Positions 18,188 to 26,788 are shown, counted from the stretch's first letter. The stretch is DNA of 64,000 nt from Rhodococcus sp. 14-1411-2a (GCF_002259485.1 NZ_NPGA01000007.1:310001-374000), one strand, 5' to 3'. The notes: generated by a model from the letters alone, not told the origin. Translations and numbers: made by a program.

Positions 18188-18291
18188 GAGAAGCAGTCTT
18201 GCGCCGCGCGGTGGCGTCGAACAGAGGTGTTGACGCAATCTTGACGGCACCGGCAGGAAATTTGACGACTTCGGCTCGCGATGCCCTCTAC

Positions 18292-18309
18292 TGTACCCAC
18301 TGGTACATT
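18292..18309 (+). promoter_or_regulatory. TetR operator overlapping a -10 box of a leaderless promoter
   Basis: Perfect palindrome TGTACC-CACT-GGTACA (18292-18307). Its right arm overlaps the -10 hexamer TACATT (18304-18309), which ends 7 nt before the GTG at 18317, the spacing expected for a leaderless mRNA. The same 6-4-6 palindrome recurs at 19645-19660. Confidence 0.65.
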
Positions 18310-18316
18310 CAGTCGG

Positions 18317-18988
18317 GTGATTGCAGACGACGTCTACCGCCGCGGCCGAGCCGGCCTGCCCTCGTGGATCACCGATCACGACGGCCGCCGCACCGAACTT
18401 CCGATCGCGCGCTGGATGGGCGGAACCCATTCGACGATCGAAGACATCAGGGCGGACGAAGCCTCGATCGCTTTCTGCACCGGCCCCACCCTCGATCTCG
18501 GCTGTGGACCAGGGCGTTTGACCGAGGCTCTCACCCGCGCCGGCGTTCCCGCTCTGGGAGTCGATACGTCCTCGGTCGCTGTGGAGATGACGAACCATCG
18601 CGGCGGTCTCGCGTTGCAGCAGGACATCTTCTGCGCGATACCGGGCGCGGGCCAGTGGTCACACGTGCTGCTCGCGGACGGCAACATCGGCATCGGCGGT
18701 GACCCGGCTGCACTTCTGAGGACGGTTCGCTCGCTGCTGCACGAGACCGGCACGGCCGTCGTCGAAGTGGATTCCGCGTCGGGTGTCGACGATCGGAATC
18801 GAACGGTCCGGTGGGAAACCGACGACTGCGTGGGCGAATGGTTCACTTGGGCCAGCGTGGGCGCGAGCGCGCTGTACGCGCTGGCGGCCACGGCGGGCCT
18901 GCGGGTCCGCCGGACTGTCGAATCGAACGGACGAGTGTTCACCGAACTCGCTGTTCACAGCATCGACCGAGGAGTCGGAGACCCGTGA
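18317..18988 (+). CDS. SAM-dependent class I methyltransferase
   Basis: Cytoplasmic Rossmann-fold methyltransferase of 223 residues. Motif I is PTLDLGCGPGRLTEAL (near 55-70), with the acidic loop after strand 2 in LGVDTSSVAVEM. Motif IV is near HVLLADGNIGIGGDP. The acceptor substrate cannot be told. I chose the GTG at 18317 rather than an ATG at 18281 because the latter would place the palindrome and -10 box inside the coding region. The gene overlaps the TetR gene by 4 nt (GTGA), so regulator and enzyme are made together. By shared operator it appears co-regulated with the membrane molybdoenzyme downstream. Confidence 0.82.
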   Translation: MIADDVYRRGRAGLPSWITDHDGRRTELPIARWMGGTHSTIEDIRADEASIAFCTGPTLDLGCGPGRLTEALTRAGVPALGVDTSSVAVEMTNHRGGLALQQDIFCAIPGAGQWSHVLLADGNIGIGGDPAALLRTVRSLLHETGTAVVEVDSASGVDDRNRTVRWETDDCVGEWFTWASVGASALYALAATAGLRVRRTVESNGRVFTELAVHSIDRGVGDP

Positions 18989-19593
18989 GCAAGGAACTGC
19001 CGAGAACAGCCAAGGGCAGACGAACCAGAGCGGTGATCGTCGATGCGGCCGCGTCGATGATGTACACGCACGGCGTCGCCGGAACGACTCTCGACGACGT
19101 ACTCGCCGCGTCCGAAACCGGAAAATCGCAGCTGTACCACTATTTTTCCGACAAGTCGGACCTGGTCGAAGCCGTAATCGCACGTCAGCTCGAACGCGTC
19201 CTCGCCGCCCAGCCGCGCCTGGCCCACATCGACAGCCTCGAGGACATCGACGCATGGGCCGCCGAGATCGTCCGCAATCACGAACAACCAGGGGGCCCGT
19301 TCTCGTGCCCCCTCGGTTCGCTCGCCGCAGAACTCAAGAACGACCCGGCGTTCGTCCCCAGCCTCCATGCCGCGTTCCGACGCTGGGAACAACCGCTGGA
19401 ACAGGGGCTTCGCCGCATGATCGACCGCGGGGAACTCGATGTGTCGACCGATCCGGCCGCTGCTGCCGCCACGCTGATCGCGTCGCTTCAAGGCGGAATG
19501 TTGATCGCGCGCATCGCGGGCGACGTGCACCCACTGCGCGACACTCTGGACGCCGCCGTAGCCGCAGTCCGTCGCCGTCGGACTCGACACTGA
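18985..19593 (+). CDS. TetR-family transcriptional regulator
   Basis: A 202-residue repressor starting at GTG in a 4-nt overlap with the methyltransferase. The N-terminal HTH is TRAVIVDAAASMMYTHGVAGTTLDDVLAASETGKSQLYHYFSDKSDLVEAVI (split here for reading: helices 1-4, residues about 13-64). The C-terminal ligand domain has the GGPFSCPLGSLAAEL segment typical of the TetR_C group that includes LfrR/YxaF-like regulators of redox or xenobiotic genes. Cys109 or its neighbourhood could sense an electrophile, but this is speculative. The two palindromes at 18292 and 19645 are its likely operators, giving autoregulation and control of the next operon. Confidence 0.88.
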   Translation: MSKELPRTAKGRRTRAVIVDAAASMMYTHGVAGTTLDDVLAASETGKSQLYHYFSDKSDLVEAVIARQLERVLAAQPRLAHIDSLEDIDAWAAEIVRNHEQPGGPFSCPLGSLAAELKNDPAFVPSLHAAFRRWEQPLEQGLRRMIDRGELDVSTDPAAAAATLIASLQGGMLIARIAGDVHPLRDTLDAAVAAVRRRRTRH

Positions 19594-19644
19594 CACCGAC
19601 CCTGGCGAACGGGCCCGAAGTGCGCTAACCTCGACCTCACAGTT

Positions 19645-19660
19645 TGTACTAATAGGTACA
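19645..19660. promoter_or_regulatory. second TetR operator, upstream of molybdoenzyme operon
   Basis: TGTACT-AATA-GGTACA, extended by outer TT/AA to 8-nt arms (19643-19662) with one T-G mismatch. It has the same half-site and 4-nt spacer as the site at 18292-18307. It lies 22 bases upstream of the ATG at 19682. Confidence 0.65.
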
Positions 19661-19681
19661 AAATTGGAGACGGGAACCAGA

Positions 19682-20929
19682 ATGCAGCGACTTCCCACGT
19701 TCCGCAGCCCGATCCGCGGCGTCTGGTTCACGTCGGTCCTGGCGTCCGTCCTGCTCGTCGCCCTGCCGATCGTGACGATCACCGGCTTCATCTCCTGGGC
19801 CGCATACGGCCCCCAGTTCGGCCAGGCCATGCCAGGCGACGTCGGGTGGCTGCGAATTCCCTCGTTCGATTGGCCGACCGAGCCCGCCTGGCTCTATCGA
19901 CTCACCCAGGGCCTGCATGTGGGACTTGGACTGGTCATGGTGCCGATCGTGCTGGCCAAGCTGTGGTCGGTGATCCCGAAACTGATCGAGATGCCCCCGG
20001 TTCGCAGTGTCGCGCACCTTCTCGAGCGAATCTCGTTGCTGGCGTTGGTCGGTGGCATCCTCTTCGAGATCATCACCGGTGTGCTGAACATTCAGTACGA
20101 CTACATCTTCGGCTTCAGCTTCTACACCGCCCACTACTGGGGCGCCTGGGTGTTCGTCGCCGGCTTCGTCGCCCACGTGGCGCTCAAGCTTCCGACCATG
20201 GTGACCGCGTTGAGAACGCGGCCGTTCCTGGAATTGATGCGCATTCGAGTCGCCGATACGGTGCCCGATGCCGACGACGAATCAGGTCTTGCTGCAACCG
20301 ATCCCGCTCCGGCGACGATCAGCAGACGCGGAGCTCTCACACTCGTGGGCGGTAGCGCACTGTTCGTCGCGGTCCTCAGCGTTGGGCAGACGACGGGCGG
20401 ACCACTGCGCTCGGCGGCGATCCTGCTGCCTCGCGGACGCTCGTACGGCGACGGCCCCAACGACTTCCAGATCAACCGCACCGCGGAGTCCGCAGGCGTC
20501 ACCGATGCGCAGACAGGCGATGCGTGGCGGCTGACCGTACTGGCCGGCGGTACCGAGGTAGCACTCACCCGAGCTCAACTCGAGCAGATGGACCTGCACA
20601 CCGTCGAACTCCCGATTTCCTGCGTCGAGGGCTGGTCGACGGTTCAGACGTGGACCGGAGTTCCGCTGCGAGATCTGGCGGCACTCGTGGGTGTCGATGC
20701 CGTCGATACCGGTGAGGTGCGGTCGCTCGAACCCGTCGGGTCGTTCAACCGCGTCACCTTCGGAGGACACCAGATGATGCATCCGGATTCGCTTCTCGCA
20801 CTGAAAGTGAACGGGGCCGACCTGTCCCTCGATCACGGCTATCCCGCTCGCATCATGATGCCGGCGATACCCGGAGTGCACGCGACCAAGTGGATCGAAT
20901 CCGTCGAATTCTTCGAGGAGCGAGCATGA
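19682..20929 (+). CDS. membrane molybdopterin oxidoreductase with cytochrome-b-like domain and internal Tat motif
   Basis: A 415-residue polytopic enzyme. Residues 1-170 hold four membrane helices (about 15-40, 72-97, 115-137 and 148-170) with His79, His151 and His165 at positions that could ligate b-type haem. After a polar linker comes an internal twin-arginine motif, SRRGALTLVGGSAL (Arg215-Arg216), followed by a fifth helix. The exported C-terminal domain (about 250-415) is a sulfite-oxidase-fold Mo-cofactor domain, with the Mo-ligand Cys314 in PISCVEGW and MMHPDSLLALKVNG further on. Actinobacterial proteins of this build are assembled by Sec for the first helices and by Tat for the last. 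The ATG at 19682 is preferred over a TTG six codons earlier. It overlaps the next gene by 4 nt. Confidence 0.85.
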   Translation: MQRLPTFRSPIRGVWFTSVLASVLLVALPIVTITGFISWAAYGPQFGQAMPGDVGWLRIPSFDWPTEPAWLYRLTQGLHVGLGLVMVPIVLAKLWSVIPKLIEMPPVRSVAHLLERISLLALVGGILFEIITGVLNIQYDYIFGFSFYTAHYWGAWVFVAGFVAHVALKLPTMVTALRTRPFLELMRIRVADTVPDADDESGLAATDPAPATISRRGALTLVGGSALFVAVLSVGQTTGGPLRSAAILLPRGRSYGDGPNDFQINRTAESAGVTDAQTGDAWRLTVLAGGTEVALTRAQLEQMDLHTVELPISCVEGWSTVQTWTGVPLRDLAALVGVDAVDTGEVRSLEPVGSFNRVTFGGHQMMHPDSLLALKVNGADLSLDHGYPARIMMPAIPGVHATKWIESVEFFEERA

Positions 20930-21456
20930 CGACGTTTCGAGCCAGGTACGGCGCAGGACCGCTGCATCTCGCGGTCACGGCCTGCTGCCTCGCCCTGGCC
21001 GGCGCGGTCGTCCTGACGATCGGCTTCCCGGCCCTGTGGAACACCGATACGTGGTGGCAGTCCATCGGCCTCTGGTTCGTCGGGGCAGCGGTGGTGCACG
21101 ATGCGATCCTGTTTCCGCTGTACGCCGTGCTGGACCGGACGCTGGTCGCTCGTCTGGGCAGGTTCGTCAACGCGGTCCGCGTCCCCGCGCTCGGGACGGG
21201 ATTGAGCCTGCTGCTGTTCGCACCGGGGATTTTCGCCCACGGGAGCGACACGTACGAGGCCGCCACGGGTCAGACACAGGAGCCGTACGCAATGCGATGG
21301 CTGCTGTTGGTAGCGGCGATGTTCGCGGTCAGCGCCGCGTTCTACGGCGGCCGCGAAATCCTCAGGCTGAGGCGTCGACGCGATCTTGACGTGCACCGGG
21401 CACGGTTGCACGCAACGACCGTCGGTCGACGGGATTCCGCCGGTCGTCGCCGGTAG
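20926..21456 (+). CDS. membrane protein coupled to the molybdoenzyme
   Basis: A 176-residue protein with four predicted helices (about 12-34, 44-66, 86-104 and 124-142), starting in a 4-nt overlap with the molybdoenzyme. Residues 44-60 contain WFVGAAVVHDAILFPLY, a His/Asp pair inside the membrane that recurs in small membrane proteins of this kind. No named family is recognised. It could anchor or deliver electrons to the molybdoenzyme; that is inference from coupling. The last 20 residues (about 157-176, HRARLHATTVGRRDSAGRRR) are encoded by the palindromic repeat at 21398-21472, so the native C-terminus was probably different before the repeat inserted. Confidence 0.75.
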   Translation: MTTFRARYGAGPLHLAVTACCLALAGAVVLTIGFPALWNTDTWWQSIGLWFVGAAVVHDAILFPLYAVLDRTLVARLGRFVNAVRVPALGTGLSLLLFAPGIFAHGSDTYEAATGQTQEPYAMRWLLLVAAMFAVSAAFYGGREILRLRRRRDLDVHRARLHATTVGRRDSAGRRR

Positions 21457-21472
21457 TGCGCAACCCGGCCCG
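21398..21472. repeat. 75-bp palindromic repeat, copy 1
   Basis: Imperfect inverted repeat: GGGCACGGTTGCACGCAAC... pairs with ...GTAGTGCGCAACCCGGCCCG around a centre near GGGATTCC. A second 75-base copy at 47366-47440 differs at about 11 positions by eye. This copy covers the 3' end and stop codon of the membrane protein gene. No target duplication or transposase is visible. Confidence 0.7.
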
Positions 21473-21503
21473 CACCACGCAGCCCCGAACTACGCTCCAC
21501 AAC

Positions 21504-23360
21504 ATGAGTGGCGAGTATCGGCAGGCCTTCGAGGACAGTATCGACAACCGCGAGCAATTCTGGCTCGACGCCGCGGCGGGAGTCGACTGGGACACCCCTC
21601 CCACCAGCGCGTTCGACGGCACTCACTGGTTTCCCGAGGCCCGCCTGAACACCTGCTTCAACGCCTTGGACCGGCACGTCGACGCCGGACACGGCGACCG
21701 GACCGCGTTGATCTACGACTCGGCGATGCTCGGACTCAGCCGCAGCTACACCTACGCCGAACTTCTCGACCACGTCGCTCGATTCGCCGGTGTGCTGCGT
21801 GAGCAGGGCGTCGGACCGGGCGACCGCGTCGTGATCTACCTCCCGATGATCCCCGAGGCCGTCGTCGCGATGCTCGCGTGCGCTCGACTCGGCGCGGTGC
21901 ATTCGGTGGTGTTCGGCGGCTTCGCAGCCAAGGAGCTGGCAGCGCGAATCGACGACGCCGAGCCGGTCCTGCTGATCACCGCCAGCGGCGGGTTCGAGCC
22001 GGGTCGCGTCATCGAATATCTGCCGCTGGTGCAGCGCGCCCTGACGCTGACGACCGCGAAGGTACCGGCGGTGATCGTCAAGACCCGCGAGGGAATCCCC
22101 GGCAGTCACGACTGGCTGGACTGGGACTCCCTCATCGCCGACGCCACCGCGGCACAACCGGTTTCGGTGCTGGCAACCGATCCGCTGTACATCCTCTACA
22201 CCTCGGGTACGACCGGTAAGCCCAAGGGTGTGGTGCGCGACAACGGCGGTCATGCCGTCGCGTTGACGTGGTCGATGCGCAACATCTACGACGTGGGTGC
22301 CGGTCAGGTGATGTGGACCGCGTCCGACGTCGGCTGGGTCGTCGGGCACTCGTACATCGTCTATGCACCGCTGTTCGCCGGGGCCACAACGGTTCTGTAC
22401 GAGGGCAAACCCGTCGGGACTCCCGATGCCGGCGCGTTCTGGCGGGTGATCCAGGATCATGGCGTCCGGGCCCTGTTCACTGCGCCGACTGCACTGCGCG
22501 CCATCCGCAAGGTCGATCCCCATGCGACCGAGCTCGAGAAGTACGACGTCTCGTCGCTCGAGACCCTGTTCGTCGCAGGTGAGCGTCTCGATCCCGATAC
22601 GTACGAATGGATTTCGCGAACCCTGGACCGGCCCGTCGTCGACCACTGGTGGCAGACCGAAACCGGGTGGGCCATCTGCGCCAATCTTCGTGGTCTGGAA
22701 CCACTTCCGATCAAGTCGGGATCGCCGACGGTGCCGGTGCCGGGGTTCCAGGTCGGTATCCTCGACGCCTCGGGCAATCCGGTGGACGCAGGCACCGAGG
22801 GCAACATCGTCGTGAAGCTGCCGCTGCCACCGGGTGCGTTGGTGGGGCTGTGGAACGACGAATCACGTTTCCAGCGTTCGTATCTGGACACGTTCCCCGG
22901 GTACTACCTCACCGGCGATTCGGGCTACATCGACACCGACGGCTACGTCTACGTCCTCGGCCGTAGCGACGACGTCATCAACGTCGCCGGCCACCGTCTG
23001 TCGACCGGGTCGATGGAAGCCGTGCTCGCCGGTCACCCCGCCGTCGCCGAATGCGCGGTGATCGGCATCCACGACGACCTCAAAGGCCAACGCCCCAGCG
23101 GGTACGTGGTGCTCAAGGCCGGCGAGCAGATCACCGAGGAACAGCTGCGCACCGAACTGGTGGCCATGGTCCGCGATCAGATCGGTGCCCTCGCGACGTT
23201 CCGCGATGTGACGATCGTCGGAGCGCTGCCCAAGACCCGCTCGGGCAAGATCCTGCGGAAAACCATGCGGCAGATCGTCGCCGGTGAGGAATACGGCGTG
23301 CCGTCGACCATCGAGGATCCGGCAGTCCTCGATGCGCTGGAGAAGTTGCTCGGCAGATAG
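21504..23360 (+). CDS. prpE: propionyl-CoA synthetase / acyl-CoA synthetase
   Basis: AMP-forming acyl-CoA ligase of 618 residues that activates propionate (or acetate) through an acyl-adenylate. The N-terminal ACS domain (about 5-60, YRQAFEDSIDNREQFWLDAA, then DWDTPP) and NTCFNALDRHV are PrpE-type. The AMP-binding P-loop is YILYTSGTTGKPKG (near 228), the A5 motif is HWWQTETGW (near 380), the A7/A8 region is YLTGDSGYIDTDGYVYVLGRSDDVINVAGHR (near 467-497, quoted in part) and the catalytic Lys is in TRSGKILRK near residue 591, the site of reversible acetylation in relatives. The ATG at 21504 matches the family N-terminus. The gene stands alone, without a methylcitrate cluster. Confidence 0.9.
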   Translation: MSGEYRQAFEDSIDNREQFWLDAAAGVDWDTPPTSAFDGTHWFPEARLNTCFNALDRHVDAGHGDRTALIYDSAMLGLSRSYTYAELLDHVARFAGVLREQGVGPGDRVVIYLPMIPEAVVAMLACARLGAVHSVVFGGFAAKELAARIDDAEPVLLITASGGFEPGRVIEYLPLVQRALTLTTAKVPAVIVKTREGIPGSHDWLDWDSLIADATAAQPVSVLATDPLYILYTSGTTGKPKGVVRDNGGHAVALTWSMRNIYDVGAGQVMWTASDVGWVVGHSYIVYAPLFAGATTVLYEGKPVGTPDAGAFWRVIQDHGVRALFTAPTALRAIRKVDPHATELEKYDVSSLETLFVAGERLDPDTYEWISRTLDRPVVDHWWQTETGWAICANLRGLEPLPIKSGSPTVPVPGFQVGILDASGNPVDAGTEGNIVVKLPLPPGALVGLWNDESRFQRSYLDTFPGYYLTGDSGYIDTDGYVYVLGRSDDVINVAGHRLSTGSMEAVLAGHPAVAECAVIGIHDDLKGQRPSGYVVLKAGEQITEEQLRTELVAMVRDQIGALATFRDVTIVGALPKTRSGKILRKTMRQIVAGEEYGVPSTIEDPAVLDALEKLLGR

Positions 23361-23433
23361 GCGGCGGTAATACGAGCAACCATGGCCGAAACCCGCGCGC
23401 CACAGGAGTCTCCCGCGCGATAGCGTCGTCGAC

Positions 23434-24336
23434 ATGACAGATCTCGACACCCGTCCCGCGGTGGATTGGCTTGCGCTCGGAGCCGTCACCGTCACGGTGA
23501 TCTCGTGGGCCTCGGCCTTCGTGGCGATTCGTGGCGTCGGCGAATCCTTCGGAGCCGGTCCGCTCGCATTGGGCCGGTTGCTCATCGGATCCGTCGCGCT
23601 CGGTGCGATCGTTCTGGTCAGAAGGCAGTGGGTCAAGCCGAACCGCACGCAGTGGCTGCAGATCATCAGCATCGGCGTGTTCTGGTTCGGCATCTACAAC
23701 GTCGCCCTCAATGCCGCCGAGCAACGCGTCGACGCCGGCACGACGTCGATGATCATTCAGATCGGTCCGATTCTGGTCGCCCTGTTCGCGGGTCTGCTGC
23801 TGGGCGAGGGCTTTCCGAAGTGGTTGGTGATCGGAGCGGGCATCGCGTTCGCCGGAGCAGTGATGGTCGGTGTCGTCACAGCCGTCACCACCACGTCCAC
23901 GACCAAGACAGACGCCGACTTCCTGGGCATCGCACTGTGTCTGGTCTCCGCGGTGACCTACGCCGTCGGAGTGCTCAGCCAGAAGCCGGTGCTGCGCACC
24001 ATCCCCGGACTTCAGGTGACGTGGATGGCCTGCACCATCGGCGCAGTGTGCACACTGCCCTTCGCGCCTGCTCTGCTCGGCGACCTTTCCACTGCATCGG
24101 CGGGAGCCACCAGCGGATTGATCTACCTCGGCCTGGTACCGACGGCCCTGGCGTTCAGCACCTGGGCCTACGCGTTGACGCGAATGAACGCGGGCAAGCT
24201 CGGCATCACCACATATGCCGTTCCGCCGATCACCATCACACTGGCCTGGTTGCTACTGGGCGAGGTTCCGCATTACCTCGCCGTGGTCGGGGGCATGATC
24301 TGTCTGGTGGGAGTCGGGTTGTCCCGCAGAAGATAG
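23434..24336 (+). CDS. EamA-family (DMT) transporter
   Basis: Ten-helix drug/metabolite transporter of 300 residues built from two EamA repeats (about 12-140 and 155-298). The first repeat ends with VDAGTTSMIIQIGPILVALFAGLLLGE and the second with GKLGITTYAVPPITITLAWLLLGE, the matching pseudo-repeat segments of this family. It probably exports a metabolite or amino acid; the substrate is unknown. The ATG at 23434 lies in a short gap after prpE with no overlap, so co-transcription is possible but not shown. It converges on the photolyase, 36 bases away, in a gap with a sequence resembling part of the 29-bp repeat (TCCGCAGGCTCC). Confidence 0.88.
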   Translation: MTDLDTRPAVDWLALGAVTVTVISWASAFVAIRGVGESFGAGPLALGRLLIGSVALGAIVLVRRQWVKPNRTQWLQIISIGVFWFGIYNVALNAAEQRVDAGTTSMIIQIGPILVALFAGLLLGEGFPKWLVIGAGIAFAGAVMVGVVTAVTTTSTTKTDADFLGIALCLVSAVTYAVGVLSQKPVLRTIPGLQVTWMACTIGAVCTLPFAPALLGDLSTASAGATSGLIYLGLVPTALAFSTWAYALTRMNAGKLGITTYAVPPITITLAWLLLGEVPHYLAVVGGMICLVGVGLSRRR

Positions 24337-24372
24337 GGGTCACTCCGCAGGCTCCGCTCGAGCGCTGAGTTC

Positions 24373-25701
24373 TCACAGCGCCTTGAAGCGCGCGATCGCA
24401 ACTTCTCGCTCGTGTTTGTGGTCGACGATGGGCTCCACGTAGTCCTTGGGTCGCCCGAACTTCAACGTGTGCACGGCTTTTCCTTCTTCGCCACGTAGCT
24501 CCGGCACCCAGCGCCGCACGTAATCGCCGGTGGGGTCGAATTTCTCGCCCTGGGTGATGGGGTTGAACACGCGGAAGTACGGCGAGGCGTCGGTGCCCGT
24601 TCCGGCGGTCCACTGCCAGCCGTGCTGGTTGTTGGCCAGATCGCCGTCCACGAGATGCTGCATGAAGTAGCGCGCACCTCGCCACCACGGCAGGTGCAGA
24701 TCCTTGACGAGGAACGATGCGACGATCATGCGGACTCGGTTGTGCATCCACTTCTCCGAGTTCAACTGCCGCATACCGGCATCGACGATCGGGAAGCCGG
24801 TCTCGCCCTTGCACCAGGCCTCGAACAACTCGTCGGCGTGCTTGCCCGAGTCGATCTCGATCTTGTCGAACTTCTTGACGTAGTTCTCTCGGGCGCTGTC
24901 GGGGCGCTGGAACAGGATGTCGGCGTAGAAGTCTCGCCAACAAATCTGCCTGCGATACGACGCTGCCCCTTCGCTGCGCAGCTTGCCGAGGTCGGCCAGC
25001 ATCGTTCGTGGATGAATGGTTCCGTACTTCAGATGCACCGACATCCGGCTCGTCGAGTCGAGGTCGGGACGATTGCGCTCGTCGTCGTACGCCGAGACCT
25101 CCTCGAGGAATTCCTTCCACTGCTTCGACGCAGCCTTCTCACCGGCTGCCGCGTCGGACGCCTCTTTCTCGGTGGGAATCTTCGCCCGCCGAACGCCTTT
25201 CACCTCGTCCGGGTCGATCCATTCCACGGTCTTCGCGGACGTGTCGGCCGGTCCGCGCCACCCGTGCTCCAGCCATTGCCGGGAGTACGGCGTGAACACC
25301 TTGTACGGTTCGCCGTCAGTCTTGGCGATCCGCCCGGGTGCGATCGCGTACGGGGACCCGGTCTCGACCAGGGTCACCTTCTCGCCGACGCGCTTGTCTC
25401 GGTCGCGTCCGTACGGGCCGTAATCGGCGCTGATGTGTACGTCCTCGGTGCCGATCGCCTTCGCGACCTTGGGGACCACGGTCTCGGGGTCGCCGTGCAC
25501 CACCATCAACCGGCCGTCGAGTTGCTCGTTCAATGCTTCGAGCGAACGGAACAGAAAATCCTTGCGCGGCCCGCCCGAGGGCTTCAGTAGACGGTCGTCC
25601 AGTACGAACAGCCCGAGCACCGGATCTCCGGACTCGGCAGCGGCGGTGAGTGTGGGCAGATCCCCCAGACGGAGATCACGGCGAAACCATACGAGCGACA
25701 T
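24373..25701 (-). CDS. phr: deoxyribodipyrimidine (CPD) photolyase
   Basis: Class I photolyase of 442 residues that uses blue light and FADH- to split cyclobutane pyrimidine dimers. The N-terminal antenna domain starts with SLVWFRRDLRLGDLPTL. The FAD-binding domain contains SVHLKYGTIHPR (near 230), SYRRQICWRDFYADIL (near 255), EKWMHNRVRMIVASFLVKDL (near 315-334) and DGDLANNQHGWQW with SPYFRVFNPITQ (near 355-380). The ATG at 25701 begins exactly at the conserved SLVWFRRDLR; an upstream in-frame start adds only unrelated residues. It is divergent from the small ORF/prrAB operon. Confidence 0.93.
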   Translation of the reverse strand: MSLVWFRRDLRLGDLPTLTAAAESGDPVLGLFVLDDRLLKPSGGPRKDFLFRSLEALNEQLDGRLMVVHGDPETVVPKVAKAIGTEDVHISADYGPYGRDRDKRVGEKVTLVETGSPYAIAPGRIAKTDGEPYKVFTPYSRQWLEHGWRGPADTSAKTVEWIDPDEVKGVRRAKIPTEKEASDAAAGEKAASKQWKEFLEEVSAYDDERNRPDLDSTSRMSVHLKYGTIHPRTMLADLGKLRSEGAASYRRQICWRDFYADILFQRPDSARENYVKKFDKIEIDSGKHADELFEAWCKGETGFPIVDAGMRQLNSEKWMHNRVRMIVASFLVKDLHLPWWRGARYFMQHLVDGDLANNQHGWQWTAGTGTDASPYFRVFNPITQGEKFDPTGDYVRRWVPELRGEEGKAVHTLKFGRPKDYVEPIVDHKHEREVAIARFKAL

Positions 25702-25842
25702 GGTTCCAGTCTTACCCACCGACGCGGTCGGCAATCACAGCCCGCTCTCGGCCGAACTCTCAGAGAACCGCCAACGATGGCTCACCATGGCCGCAACATG
25801 GGGCTCTACCTTGGGAAACACAGAAGAGAAAAGGAGAACATC

Positions 25843-26049
25843 ATGACGAACACACGCCCCTTCCCCGGCGCTCTTTCCCTGGTGGACAGCACCTGCACCT
25901 TCGAGAAGTACTACGAGCAGCTCTACGCCAAGGCACCTGCACTCGCCTGGTCACTCGATGCCGACACCGGCCGCCGCAGTGCTCTCGAGGAGTTCTTCGC
26001 CAAGACGCCTGCAGAACGCCGAAGCACCGTCGACAGCTGGGTTGCATAA
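25843..26049 (+). CDS. small conserved-looking protein upstream of prrA
   Basis: A 68-residue acidic to neutral soluble protein with no signal peptide or membrane segment. It starts at ATG 25843 with a good site (AAAGGAGAACATC). The composition, with [19 protein letters not shown] and [20 protein letters not shown], suggests two or three helices. I do not recognise the family. It ends 10 bases before the prrA start, so it is probably the first gene of the prrA-prrB transcript. A TACCTT box (-10-like) lies about 30 bases upstream of its start. It could be a small modulator of the two-component system or an unrelated passenger. Confidence 0.6.
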   Translation: MTNTRPFPGALSLVDSTCTFEKYYEQLYAKAPALAWSLDADTGRRSALEEFFAKTPAERRSTVDSWVA

Positions 26050-26059
26050 CATTGGAACG

Positions 26060-26788
26060 GTGACCGAATCGTCGAGTGCCCCCGCCACCGTCCTCGTCGT
26101 CGACGACGATGTCGACGTGCTGTCGTCGCTGCAACGCGGACTGCGCCTGTCCGGGTTCACCGTCATCACCGCATCCGACGGCGCGGAGGCGCTCGGCGTG
26201 GTGTCGCGATCGATGCCCGACGCCATCGTGCTCGACATCAACATGCCGGTACTCGACGGCGCGAGCGTGGTGACCGCGTTGCGCGCCATGGGAAACGACA
26301 TCCCGATCTGCGTGCTCAGTGCCCGCAGCTCGGTGGACGATCGCATCGCCGGGCTCGAATCCGGTGCCGACGACTACCTCACCAAACCGTTCGTGCTGGC
26401 CGAGCTGGTCGCACGGATTCGCGCCATGCTGCGTCGTCGCGGCACCGGTCCGGTTGTGCCGGTTGCAGATTCGGGCGCGCCGAACTCGGCCGTCGCCATC
26501 GGAACCCTGGTGGTGGACATCCCCGGCTATCGCGTCCACCGCGGCGGAGCCGACATCGATCTGACCAAACGCGAGTTCGAGTTGCTCGCGATTCTGGCCC
26601 GCAACAAGGGCGTCGTCCTCACGCGTGAACGACTGCTCGAGCTGGTGTGGGGCTACGACTTCGTCGCCGACACCAACGTCGTGGACGTGTTCGTCGGATA
26701 TCTGCGACGCAAACTCGAGGCCGACGGTTCGCCGCGCATCCTCCACACGGTTCGCGGAGTCGGCTTCGTCGTCCGGGACGCCGCATGA
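26060..26788 (+). CDS. prrA: PrrA response regulator (OmpR family)
   Basis: A 242-residue OmpR/PhoB-type regulator. The receiver has the acidic pocket VVDDD (14-18), phospho-acceptor Asp59 in [13 protein letters not shown] and Lys109 in DDYLTKPF. The winged-helix effector (about 145-240) includes [17 protein letters not shown] and [25 protein letters not shown]. Long identical stretches with M. tuberculosis PrrA (from memory: [39 protein letters not shown]) make orthology likely. PrrA is essential in mycobacteria and controls respiration and dosR genes. The start is a GTG. It overlaps prrB by 4 nt. Confidence 0.92.
   Translation: MTESSSAPATVLVVDDDVDVLSSLQRGLRLSGFTVITASDGAEALGVVSRSMPDAIVLDINMPVLDGASVVTALRAMGNDIPICVLSARSSVDDRIAGLESGADDYLTKPFVLAELVARIRAMLRRRGTGPVVPVADSGAPNSAVAIGTLVVDIPGYRVHRGGADIDLTKREFELLAILARNKGVVLTRERLLELVWGYDFVADTNVVDVFVGYLRRKLEADGSPRILHTVRGVGFVVRDAA

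Noticed and set aside
17801-18244. A 147-codon plus-strand frame after accD3
   Set aside because: Its translation has no family resemblance, whereas the opposite strand shows the LysA-like leader.
24337-24372. A fourth copy of the 29-bp repeat
   Set aside because: Only about 12 bases (TCCGCAGGCTCC) match in a row, too little to call a copy.
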